DNA of 64,000 nt from assembly GCA_963613665.1 (NCBI GenBank), contig CAVEAL010000010.1:1-64000 (forward strand), written 5' to 3'. The position numbers were made by a program, and so were the translations under genes. The stretch is from F23-B02 sp963613665. Its GTDB lineage: Bacteria; Bacillota; Clostridia; Oscillospirales; Oscillospiraceae. Positions 1-6,188 of this stretch are shown here, one piece after another. How positions within the stretch are numbered: the first letter of the stretch is position 1; every line of letters begins with the position of its first letter. Below the pieces are notes generated by a model. It was given only the letters and a program-made list of their open reading frames with translations. It was not told where the DNA came from and searched no databases.

Positions 1-7
1 AGATATC

Positions 8-46
8 AAAAAGACAGTGCAGACTATGATCTGCACTGTCTTTTTT
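8..46. terminator. Bidirectional terminator palindrome, family copy 1
   Basis: Arms GACAGTGCAGA and TCTGCACTGTC enclose a 6-base loop, with an A-run before and a T-run after, so the hairpin could end transcription from either side. It lies downstream of the minus-strand acetyltransferase. The same hairpin recurs at 6058-6096 (loop inverted), 9506-9545 and, with substituted pairs, 26587-26624. Confidence 0.8.
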
Positions 47-61
47 CATAGCTTCTGTTTT

Positions 62-222
62 TTACAGCTTCCCCTCAAAAGGGGAAGCCAAGACGTGAAA
101 CATTGCTGCGTGCTTTTGCTGCGCGAAACGCCGTAGTTTCCTCCAATGTTTAGATACCGGGCTGACGCAATAAACGTATAAGTACAATGTCCGTGCGCCT
201 CTAAAAATTCGCCTCTAAAAAA
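62..222 (-). repeat. Mosaic intergenic repeat, locus A
   Basis: Read on the minus strand, this stretch starts in the T-run at the end of the acetyltransferase gene and runs through a GTACTTATACG core, a CGGTATC motif, and a palindrome of CTTCCCC and GGGGAAG arms at 66-88. Bases 166-222 are identical by eye, over 57 bases and in the same orientation relative to the upstream gene, to 2951-3007. The stop codon of the acetyltransferase lies inside the repeat. Other diverged copies lie at about 5.9, 9.7 and 12.65 kb. Confidence 0.85.
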
Positions 223-700
223 CAAGGCGCATCTGGTGCCACACCACGCCGCCGTGGGAGGACTTGTCGGACACGCCCTCGTCAATAAAGCCGAAGGCGG
301 CGTAGTAGTGCACGAGCCTGTCCTTGCAGGTGAGCACGAGCCCGCGCCGGCCCTGCTGCCGCGCCTCGCCGATGGCGCAGCGGATAAGCTCTCCGGCAAG
401 TCCGCGCCTGCGGTACTCCGGCACGGTGTTGACCCCGAATATCATCTGCCACACGCCATGCTCGTTGTGCAGAGCTGCGTTTTCGTACATTTCGTCGGTG
501 AGATCGGGCTCGTCGGTCACAAAGCCGTCAACAAAGGCGATGAGCTCACCGCCGTCGAACATGAGCCAGAAGTGGTCTCCGTAGTATTTTATCCTCTCGG
601 CAAACTCGGCCTCGGTCGCCGCCTCGGCAGCGGGAAAGCACTGCGCCTCCACAGCCGCTATCGCCTTGAGATCGTTCATATCCGCATGTCTTATATTCAT
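215..700 (-). CDS. GNAT-family N-acetyltransferase
   Basis: A 161-residue single-domain GNAT acetyltransferase, expected to move an acetyl group from acetyl-CoA to an unknown amine. The acetyl-CoA loop is visible as RRRGLAGEL near residue 100, after the strand VNTVPEY, and the C-terminal part has the usual YYAAFGF segment. The start is set by GGAGG 8 bases upstream of the ATG. The gene overlaps a small upstream frame by 4 bases, which suggests translational coupling. Its TAG stop is contributed by the intergenic repeat that follows. The substrate cannot be told from sequence; amino acids, polyamines and ribosomal protein N-termini are all possible in this family. Confidence 0.88.
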   Translation of the reverse strand: MNIRHADMNDLKAIAAVEAQCFPAAEAATEAEFAERIKYYGDHFWLMFDGGELIAFVDGFVTDEPDLTDEMYENAALHNEHGVWQMIFGVNTVPEYRRRGLAGELIRCAIGEARQQGRRGLVLTCKDRLVHYYAAFGFIDEGVSDKSSHGGVVWHQMRLVF

Positions 701-846
701 GTGTTTTGTCCTCCGTGATCAAGTTTGTTTTGCAGCTGTGTCATGAGCGAATACGCCTTATCGCTGCCGAGGTTTTCCGACAGCAGGCGCATTATCTCAG
801 CGCAGTCGCCGATGCTTTTCTGCACCTTCTCCGGCGAAAAGAGCAT
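697..846 (-). CDS. Small hypothetical protein (49 aa), possible gene remnant
   Basis: An open frame of 49 codons (MLFSPEKVQK... ending NKLDHGGQNT) whose TGA overlaps the ATG of the acetyltransferase. The peptide looks like a soluble amphipathic helix. There is only a weak AGAGGA about 16 bases before the ATG, and an in-frame stop lies 8 codons further upstream. It may be a small coupled gene or the surviving C-terminus of a decayed gene. I do not recognise it. Confidence 0.35.
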   Translation of the reverse strand: MLFSPEKVQKSIGDCAEIMRLLSENLGSDKAYSLMTQLQNKLDHGGQNT

Positions 847-922
847 GCCGGGCGCGGGCTGTCCTCTTCATGAGTAAACAGCTCTTTTTTGATTATATAT
901 GAAACTCAGCCCAAACACAAGT

Positions 923-950
923 TTGCAAATTTCAAAAAGCGTGGTATAAT
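923..950 (+). promoter_or_regulatory. Promoter for the CobW-type genes
   Basis: TTGCAA (923-928) and TATAAT (945-950) with a 16-base spacer, about 40 bases before the TTG start at 990. No clear Zur or other metal-regulator palindrome was seen around it. Confidence 0.7.
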
Positions 951-989
951 GATTATTTGGACTTGTATATTATTAAGGAGGTAATAACC

Positions 990-2012
990 TTGACTAAAAT
1001 AGACATTTTTTCCGGCTTCCTCGGAGCAGGCAAGACCACGCTCATCCGCAAGCTCATTGCGGAGGGCTATAAAAACGAAAAGCTCGTCCTCATCGAGAAC
1101 GAGTTCGGCGAGATCGCCGTTGACGGCGGCTTCCTGCGCGACGCGGGCGTCGAGATCACCGAGATGAACTCCGGCTGCATCTGCTGCACCCTCGTCGGCG
1201 ACTTCACTGCCGCGCTGCAGAAGGTCATCGAGCAGTACCACCCCGACCGCATCCTCATCGAGCCGAGCGGCGTGGGCAAGCTCTCGGACGTTGCAAAGGC
1301 CGTCGCAAGCGTGCCCGGCTGCGAGATCGGCGCGAAGGTCACGGTAGTTGACGCGGGCCGCTGCCGCATGTATATCCGCAACTTCGGCGAGTTTTTCAAC
1401 GATCAGGTGCACAATGCCGACGTCATCGTCCTCAGCCGCACTGACTCCGCCTCCGACGGCAAGGTCGTCGCCGCGACCGCGATGCTCAGCCAATTAAACC
1501 CCAACGCGACCGTCATAACGACGCCATGGGCAGAGCTCGACGGCAAGCAGATCGTTGACGTCATGGAGCGCATCGACTCGCTGTCGACCACCATGCAGGA
1601 GATGGAGCACCACGACCATCATGAGTGCCATCACGATCACGACCATGATCACCATCACGATCATGAGCCCGAGCATGATCACGGCGGCAGCTGCCCCTGC
1701 GGCTGCGGCCACGACCACGGCCATCATCACGCCGACGATGTCTTCACCTCCTGGGGCGTCGAGACGCCGAAGAAGTTCAGCGAGGATGAGGTCAGGAAGG
1801 CGCTTTCGGAGTTTGACGAGGACGCAAGCTACGGCACGATCCTGCGCGCAAAGGGCTTTGTCGATGCCTCCGACGGCGGCTGGATCTACTTCGACTACGT
1901 CCCCGGCGAGGCGGACATACGCCGCGGCGGCGCTGCCGTCACCGGCCGCATATGCGTCATCGGCTCGAAGATAAACGAGCAGGCCATAAAGGAGCTGTTC
2001 GGCATTGAGTAA
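990..2012 (+). CDS. CobW/COG0523-family GTP-binding metallochaperone with His-rich insert
   Basis: A 340-residue P-loop GTPase of the CobW/COG0523 family; these insert or deliver metals such as zinc to client proteins in the cytoplasm. Visible are the Walker A loop GFLGAGKTT near the N-terminus, the family metal-binding CxCC motif in SGCICCTL (about residue 65), a strongly His/Asp-rich stretch at about residues 207-250 that also carries CPCGCG, and a CobW C-terminal domain. The start is taken as TTG at 990 because AAGGAGG ends 8 bases upstream; an upstream in-frame ATG at 957 lacks such a site. The TAA overlaps the start of the next gene, so the two are probably co-translated. The His-rich arm favours zinc, nickel or cobalt, but the client is unknown. 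Confidence 0.9.
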   Translation: MTKIDIFSGFLGAGKTTLIRKLIAEGYKNEKLVLIENEFGEIAVDGGFLRDAGVEITEMNSGCICCTLVGDFTAALQKVIEQYHPDRILIEPSGVGKLSDVAKAVASVPGCEIGAKVTVVDAGRCRMYIRNFGEFFNDQVHNADVIVLSRTDSASDGKVVAATAMLSQLNPNATVITTPWAELDGKQIVDVMERIDSLSTTMQEMEHHDHHECHHDHDHDHHHDHEPEHDHGGSCPCGCGHDHGHHHADDVFTSWGVETPKKFSEDEVRKALSEFDEDASYGTILRAKGFVDASDGGWIYFDYVPGEADIRRGGAAVTGRICVIGSKINEQAIKELFGIE

Positions 2013-2958
2013 GGTTAAGGAAGTGCCCGTTTTCCTGTTCACGGGCTTTCTCGAGAGCGGGAAGACGAAGTTTATTCAGGAAACGCTTGAGGACAAGCGC
2101 TTCAACAGCGGCGAACGCACGCTGCTGGTCGTCTGCGAGGAGGGCGAGGAGGAGTACGCGCCCGACAAGTTCGCCGCACCCAACGTGTTCATGGTAACGG
2201 TCGAGGATCCCGCCGGGCTCACGCGCGAAAACTTCCGCCGCTGGCTTGACGAGCACGACTGCGAGCGCTGCGTGATCGAGTACAACGGCATGTGGCTGCT
2301 CGACGAGCTGTATCAGGCGCTGCCGGAGATGTGGATGGTCTATCAGGAGTTTTTCTTCGCCGATGCGCGCAGCATCCTCAGCTACAACGCAAATATGCGA
2401 AACCTCGTCTATGACAAGCTCAAGAGCGCGGAGCTGACCGTTTTCAACCGCTATAACGACTCCATAGACCAGATGGAACTGCACAAGCTCGTGCGTGCGG
2501 CATCGCGCCGCAGCGACATCGCCTATGAGTACAGTGACGGCACCGTGCACTACGACGAGATCGAGGACCCCCTGCCCTTCGACCTCGATGCGCCCGTCGT
2601 CGAGATCGGCGACGAGGACTACGCCGTCTGGTACCGCGATATGTCCGAAGAGCCGAAAAAGTATGAAAATAAGGTCGTTCGCTTCAAATGCCGCTACCTG
2701 AAGCGCAAAAAAGTTCCCGCCGGAAGCTTCATCGTCGGCCGCCATGTCATGACCTGCTGCGCCGAGGATATCCAGTTTGCCGGGCTTATCTGCCAGTGGG
2801 AGGGCTCCGACAGCATCGTCGGCGACTCCTGGCATGTGCTCACCGCGCGCATCAACTTCAAGTTCAGCCGCGCCTACGGCAAGAAGGGTCCCGTCCTCAC
2901 CTTCGTCGAGGACTCGCCCTGCGATCCCCCAGATCCCGCCGTCGCCACGTTTTTTTAG
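2005..2958 (+). CDS. CobW-like GTPase fused to a DUF1980-like C-terminal domain
   Basis: A 317-residue protein starting with TTG at 2005, 8 bases inside the previous gene. The N-terminal part is a second CobW-type P-loop domain (GFLESGKTK), but it has no CxCC motif and no His tract. After a linker (about residues 190-215) comes a segment containing GRHVMTCCAEDIQFAGL and ending in a PP/VATFF tail. That resembles the C-terminal domain of the DUF1980/TIGR03943 (YcgQ-like) proteins, which usually sit beside a permease in zinc-linked loci. The fusion and the tandem arrangement with a canonical metallochaperone suggest a joint metal-handling role. The last codons and TAG stop are shared with the repeat that begins at 2951. 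Domain assignment is from memory of the motif, not a search. Confidence 0.8.
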   Translation: MSKVKEVPVFLFTGFLESGKTKFIQETLEDKRFNSGERTLLVVCEEGEEEYAPDKFAAPNVFMVTVEDPAGLTRENFRRWLDEHDCERCVIEYNGMWLLDELYQALPEMWMVYQEFFFADARSILSYNANMRNLVYDKLKSAELTVFNRYNDSIDQMELHKLVRAASRRSDIAYEYSDGTVHYDEIEDPLPFDLDAPVVEIGDEDYAVWYRDMSEEPKKYENKVVRFKCRYLKRKKVPAGSFIVGRHVMTCCAEDIQFAGLICQWEGSDSIVGDSWHVLTARINFKFSRAYGKKGPVLTFVEDSPCDPPDPAVATFF

Positions 2959-3400
2959 AGGCGAATTTTTAGAGGCGCACGGACATTGTACTTATACGTT
3001 TATTGCGGGTGCCCGGTATCGAAACATTGGAATAAACAAAAACGTTTCGCGCTTTTTTTGAGGCGATTTAAAACCGTTCCTATACGCTTTTTGCGTGCAC
3101 CCGATATCGAAACAGTGGAATAAGTAAAAGCGTTTCGCGTAACAAAAGTACGCAGTAATGTTAAGCATCTGCCTTCCTCTGCCACGGTTTTTACCGCAGC
3201 TTCCGGTCGGGACACCGCAAAAACCGTATCGGTACGATGTGGCAGCGCCTCTGAAAAAGCCTTCCCCCTTAAGGGGAAGGCAGCCACTCGCCGCGGCGGG
3301 CATTGCGCTTGAAGATCAGGCGTATCGTTGCTCCGGCATACCGACCGGAGGATGCATCAAAAGACGCAGCAGACGGAAAAGGCAGCATTCTCTACACGAC
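2951..3400 (+). repeat. Mosaic intergenic repeat, locus B (two tandem cores plus palindromes)
   Basis: This gap of about 450 bases holds no credible gene. It contains two diverged core copies in tandem (about 2951-3055 and 3058-3150). A long inverted repeat at about 3184-3226 follows, with arms ACGGTTTTTACCGCAG and CGCAAAAACCGT. Next comes a perfect palindrome GCCTTCCCCC/TTAAGGGGAAGGC at about 3262-3284, then a further module with CATACCGACCGGAGGATGC. The stretch 3075-3250 matches 9640-9800 in inverted orientation at high identity by eye. Confidence 0.85.
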
Positions 3401-3411
3401 AGGCGGTTATT

Positions 3412-3795
3412 TCAGTCCCGGCAGTCCGGGCATATCCCCTCGAATATCAGGTGGTGACGGATAATGCAGCAGCCCGATCGGGCGGTCATCTCCTGGTCGA
3501 TAGAAGCCTTGTACGGAAACGGCGCGTCGATCACCTTTCCGCACTTTATGCACACCATATGGTAATGCTGCTCCGTGCGCAGGTCGTAGCGGTCCGCGCC
3601 GGGGACGCGCACATGGTTTATAAGCCCATCCTCAGACAGGCAGCTGAGGTTGCGGTACACCGTTGCGTGGCTTATCCTCGGGTCTGCCGCACGGACGGCC
3701 TCATATATCTGCTCCGCGGTCGGGTGATCGCGGCGCGACTGCACCGCCTGCAAAACCAACCGCCGCTGGCGGGTATCTCTTCTGACAATCATCAT
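3412..3795 (-). CDS. Fur-family regulator, probably PerR-like
   Basis: A 127-residue metal-dependent winged-helix repressor. The DNA-binding half contains ISHATVYRNLSCL; the dimerisation half carries HYHMVCIKCGKVID, the usual HxH and CxxC metal ligands, and a second CPDC pair at the C-terminus. The start is the ATG at 3793-3795 preceded by GGAG 7 bases away; a longer upstream frame has no family similarity. It lies just downstream of rubrerythrin on the same strand, and a palindrome fitting a Fur/PerR box overlaps the rubrerythrin promoter. Peroxide sensing (PerR) is therefore more likely than iron (Fur) or zinc (Zur) sensing, but this is an inference from context. Confidence 0.88.
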   Translation of the reverse strand: MMIVRRDTRQRRLVLQAVQSRRDHPTAEQIYEAVRAADPRISHATVYRNLSCLSEDGLINHVRVPGADRYDLRTEQHYHMVCIKCGKVIDAPFPYKASIDQEMTARSGCCIIRHHLIFEGICPDCRD

Positions 3796-3817
3796 GGTTT
3801 TTCTCCGTCTGACGAAA

Positions 3818-3855
3818 CCCGCCCCGCTTGCATAAAACGGGGCGGGCATTTTTTT
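3818..3855. terminator. GC-rich hairpin between rubrerythrin and the Fur-type gene
   Basis: Arms CCCGCCCCG and CGGGGCGGG with an 11-base loop. The clean T-run follows it only on the plus strand; on the minus strand, where both genes lie, the tail is just TTTCG. It probably acts as a leaky terminator that lets part of the rubrerythrin transcript reach the regulator. Confidence 0.6.
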
Positions 3856-3869
3856 GTGTCTGTTCCGAC

Positions 3870-4415
3870 TCAGTAATTCTCCGCGTGGACCTCGAAATAG
3901 CTCTGCGGATGCTTGCAGGCCGGGCACAGCTCCGGTGCGCTCGTTCCGACGACGATGTGGCCGCAGTTGCGGCATTCCCAGACCTTGACCTCGCTCTTTT
4001 CAAAGACCTGCGCCGTCTCGACATTGCGCAGCAGCGCACGGTAGCGCTCCTCGTGCTGCTTCTCGATGGCCGCTATGAGGCGGAAGCGCTCGGCGAGCTC
4101 GGAAAAGCCCTCCTCTTCGGCAGTCTTTGCAAAGCCCTCGTACATGTCCGTCCACTCGTAGTTTTCGCCCTCGGCTGCCGCCGCGAGGTTCTGAGCCGTG
4201 TCGCCGATGCCGCTGAGCTCCTTGAACCAGAGTTTTGCGTGCTCCTTCTCGTTTTCCGCCGTCTTCAGGAACAGCGCGGCTATCTGCTCATAACCCTGCT
4301 TCTTTGCAACGGAGGCAAAATATGTGTACTTGTTTCTTGCCTGCGACTCACCCGCGAAGGCCTCCCAAAGGTTTTTCTCGGTCTGCGTGCCTGCGTATTT
4401 GTTTTCGTTATTCAT
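3870..4415 (-). CDS. rbr: Rubrerythrin
   Basis: A 181-residue cytoplasmic peroxide reductase of anaerobes, using a diiron site and a rubredoxin-like iron centre with NAD(P)H-derived electrons. The N-terminal ferritin-like four-helix part shows E-A-F-A-G-E-S-Q-A-R-N and the E-x-x-H ligands (ENEKEHAK, AAIEKQHEERY). The C-terminal rubredoxin-like domain has CRNCGHIV and CPACKHPQSYF. AAAGGAG precedes the ATG at 4413-4415. A TTGACA/TATGAT promoter and a 23-base palindrome lie directly upstream, and a Fur/PerR-type gene follows, fitting an oxidative-stress unit. Confidence 0.95.
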   Translation of the reverse strand: MNNENKYAGTQTEKNLWEAFAGESQARNKYTYFASVAKKQGYEQIAALFLKTAENEKEHAKLWFKELSGIGDTAQNLAAAAEGENYEWTDMYEGFAKTAEEEGFSELAERFRLIAAIEKQHEERYRALLRNVETAQVFEKSEVKVWECRNCGHIVVGTSAPELCPACKHPQSYFEVHAENY

Positions 4416-4440
4416 AGCTTTAGCTCCTTTTCTCATTCGC

Positions 4441-4493
4441 TTATCAGGAATTATTCCTAATAACATCATACCAGCGATTCCCCTCTGTGTCAA
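4441..4493 (-). promoter_or_regulatory. Rubrerythrin promoter with PerR/Fur-like operator
   Basis: On the minus strand TTGACA (4488-4493), a 17-base spacer and TATGAT (4465-4470). Immediately downstream, 4441-4463 is an inverted repeat with arms TTATCAGGAAT and ATTCCTAATAA, one mismatch, covering the expected transcription start. It resembles, but is not identical to, published Per/Fur boxes (AT-rich, dyad around an odd centre). Confidence 0.75.
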
Positions 4494-4497
4494 GACG

Positions 4498-4536
4498 AAA
4501 AAAGTCACGGCCGATTGCCTCTGCCGCGACTTTTTT
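4498..4536. terminator. Bidirectional terminator
   Basis: A-run plus GTCACGGC and GCCGCGAC arms, then a T-run. It lies between the carbonic anhydrase stop and the rubrerythrin promoter and would end the carbonic anhydrase transcript. Confidence 0.75.
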
Positions 4537-4548
4537 GATTTGCCCGGT

Positions 4549-5103
4549 TCATATCAGCTCGACGCGGCCGCTTTCCAGCCGGTAGAGCGCGCCGACGACC
4601 TTGAGACCGCGGCTCTCCTCTCTGCGGATCTCGATGCTGCTCTCGATGATCTCCACGCTGTGTCTGACATTGAGGCAGCAGGCGGCAAGTTCGTCGCGCT
4701 CGTCGCCGATGGCGAGGCGTATCTCGTCGGTGATGAACTTGATGTAGCCGTCGGGGTCGTGGTTTATCGCGGCATCGACGGCTCCGCAGTGATCGTGTCC
4801 AAGCACCATGATGAGCTTGCAGCCGAGGTGCTCGGCCGCGTACTCGATGCTGCCCAGCTGGTGATTGTCTATCACATTCCCCGCCACTCTTATCACGAAC
4901 AGCTCGCCTATCCCCGCGGAAAAAATGCTCTCGGGAATAACGCGGGAGTCCGAGCACGAGACGATTATCGCGTAGGGCGACTGTCCCTCCCGGCAGGTCC
5001 TGAGTCTGACGGCGGGCGACGTGTCCCCGTGTGCCGTTTCCGCGCCGAGGTATATTCTGTTTCCGTCCATGAGCCTTTCGAGGGCCTCCTGTGCTGCTGT
5101 CAT
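4549..5103 (-). CDS. Beta-class carbonic anhydrase
   Basis: A 184-residue zinc enzyme that interconverts CO2 and bicarbonate, supplying carboxylation reactions in the cytoplasm. Zinc ligands and catalytic residues are visible as CSDSR (about residue 50) and HDHCGAV (about residue 103), with the IRVAGN segment between them. The start at 5101-5103 follows AGGAAGGTG; an upstream ATG overlaps the previous gene. It begins 16 bases after the alarmone synthetase stop, so the two genes are probably one transcript. Length and motifs fit small clade beta enzymes; a sulfur-compound hydrolase of the same fold is a less likely alternative. Confidence 0.93.
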   Translation of the reverse strand: MTAAQEALERLMDGNRIYLGAETAHGDTSPAVRLRTCREGQSPYAIIVSCSDSRVIPESIFSAGIGELFVIRVAGNVIDNHQLGSIEYAAEHLGCKLIMVLGHDHCGAVDAAINHDPDGYIKFITDEIRLAIGDERDELAACCLNVRHSVEIIESSIEIRREESRGLKVVGALYRLESGRVELI

Positions 5104-5119
5104 ATAGTCACCTTCCTGC

Positions 5120-5773
5120 TCAAAGCTGCGCCTGTTCGGCATCCTTTATGCGCATGTACATATCCTGCATCTGCCGGTCGATCTCGGCGATCTTGCCGGC
5201 GCAGGCAAACATCTCCTCGTTGATGCCGTGCGGCAGGGTGGTCTTGTCCACCTTGTAGCGGATATCGTGCTCGAGGCTCGCCCAGAAATCCATTGCGATC
5301 GTGCGCAGCTGTATCTCGGCGGTGATGTGGTCGGTGCGGTCGGACAGGTACACCGGCACGCGTATGTCCAGATGCAGGGAGCGGTAGCCGTTGTAGTTCG
5401 GCGTTTCGATATAGTCCTGCCGCTTTACGATCTCGATATCCGCCTGCCGCTCGAGCATTTCCGCCACGCGGTACACGTCGTCTATGTAGCTGCACACAAC
5501 GCGCACGCCCGCTATGTCGTTTATGCCCTCGCGCGCCGCCCCGATAGTGAGCGGCAGGCCCTTTTTCCGGAGCTTCGCCGCGATGCTCTCGGGGCTCTTT
5601 ACGCGCCCCTCTATGTGGTGTATGGGGTTTCGCGCGTAAAGCGTCTCGAACTCGTGGTTGAGTATCTCAAATTTCAGCGACAGCTGCTTTACCGCAGCGT
5701 TGTAGAGATTCTGCATCAGAAGCACCTCGTGCGGATCGTCCTCGAGCGGAGATGCGTTTTTTGTCTTTAACAT
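5120..5773 (-). CDS. Small alarmone (ppGpp) synthetase, RelQ/RelP type
   Basis: A 217-residue synthetase-only RelA/SpoT homologue that transfers pyrophosphate from ATP to GDP or GTP. It has no hydrolase, TGS or ACT domain. Visible synthetase motifs are GRVKSPESIAAKLRKKG, IAGVRVVCSYIDDVY, YNGYRSLHL and EIQLRTIAMDFWASLEH. The start is taken at 5771-5773, the first ATG with family sequence, after AGGGGG; upstream codons are of no family type. It is followed closely by carbonic anhydrase. The intergenic repeat cluster lies upstream, and no clear promoter could be picked out in it. Confidence 0.92.
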   Translation of the reverse strand: MLKTKNASPLEDDPHEVLLMQNLYNAAVKQLSLKFEILNHEFETLYARNPIHHIEGRVKSPESIAAKLRKKGLPLTIGAAREGINDIAGVRVVCSYIDDVYRVAEMLERQADIEIVKRQDYIETPNYNGYRSLHLDIRVPVYLSDRTDHITAEIQLRTIAMDFWASLEHDIRYKVDKTTLPHGINEEMFACAGKIAEIDRQMQDMYMRIKDAEQAQL

Positions 5774-5848
5774 CTGCCTGTTCCCCCTGATCTTTTTTTT
5801 GCCGCCGGCAGATATATTGTACCAGTGTTCCCGTGATCCCGCAAGGCT

Positions 5849-6057
5849 TTTTGACGGCGCATTGAGGCTGTACCTATACGTTTGCTGCCGGTGCCCGGTT
5901 TTTCGGCGGCGCATTCAGGCTGTACTTATACGCTTATTGCGTCAGCCCGGTATCTAAACACTGGAGGAAACTACGGCGTTGCGCGCCCCGCGAGATTGTG
6001 CCGATTTAGTGCAAAATTTCGTCAGCACCCCTTGCCTTCACCTTGAGGGGAAGTTCG
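5849..6057 (+). repeat. Mosaic intergenic repeat, locus C
   Basis: Two diverged cores in tandem (about 5849-5905 and 5903-5995), each with GTAC-TATACG and GGTGCCCGG or CAGCCCGGTATC motifs, followed by a degenerate CCTT/GAGGGGAAG palindrome. The second core shares the TCTAAACA-TGGAGGAAACTACGGCG arm with locus A. No gene is visible here. Confidence 0.8.
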
Positions 6058-6096
6058 AAAAAAGACAGTGCAGATCATAGTCTGCACTGTCTTTTT
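6058..6096. terminator. Terminator palindrome, family copy 2
   Basis: GACAGTGCAGA and TCTGCACTGTC arms around loop TCATAG, which is the reverse complement of the loop in copy 1 (CTATGA). So copy 2 is copy 1 inverted. It lies downstream of the minus-strand SLH gene. Confidence 0.8.
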
Positions 6097-6188
6097 CGCA
6101 TTTATATTATTTTCAGTTCCGACCATGCGGAACAGGCAAGCCCGCTCCCTGCGGGGAGCAGAGGAAGTTTCGGCGCGAATGTGCGCCT

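Noticed and set aside
1600..1740. His-rich stretch as a separate small metal-binding gene or frameshift artefact
   Set aside because: It is in frame within the CobW-type protein, where His-rich inserts between the GTPase and C-terminal domains are common.
2777..3061. A peptide containing RGEFLEAHGHCTYTFIA, which recurs in the frame at 46-399 minus
   Set aside because: The shared peptide is simply the translation of the 57-base repeat. There is no start site with a ribosome binding site and the frame overlaps a real gene end.
3158..3457. Open frames within the repeat cluster at locus B
   Set aside because: They are made of palindromic repeat modules, have no ribosome binding sites and overlap the Fur-type gene.
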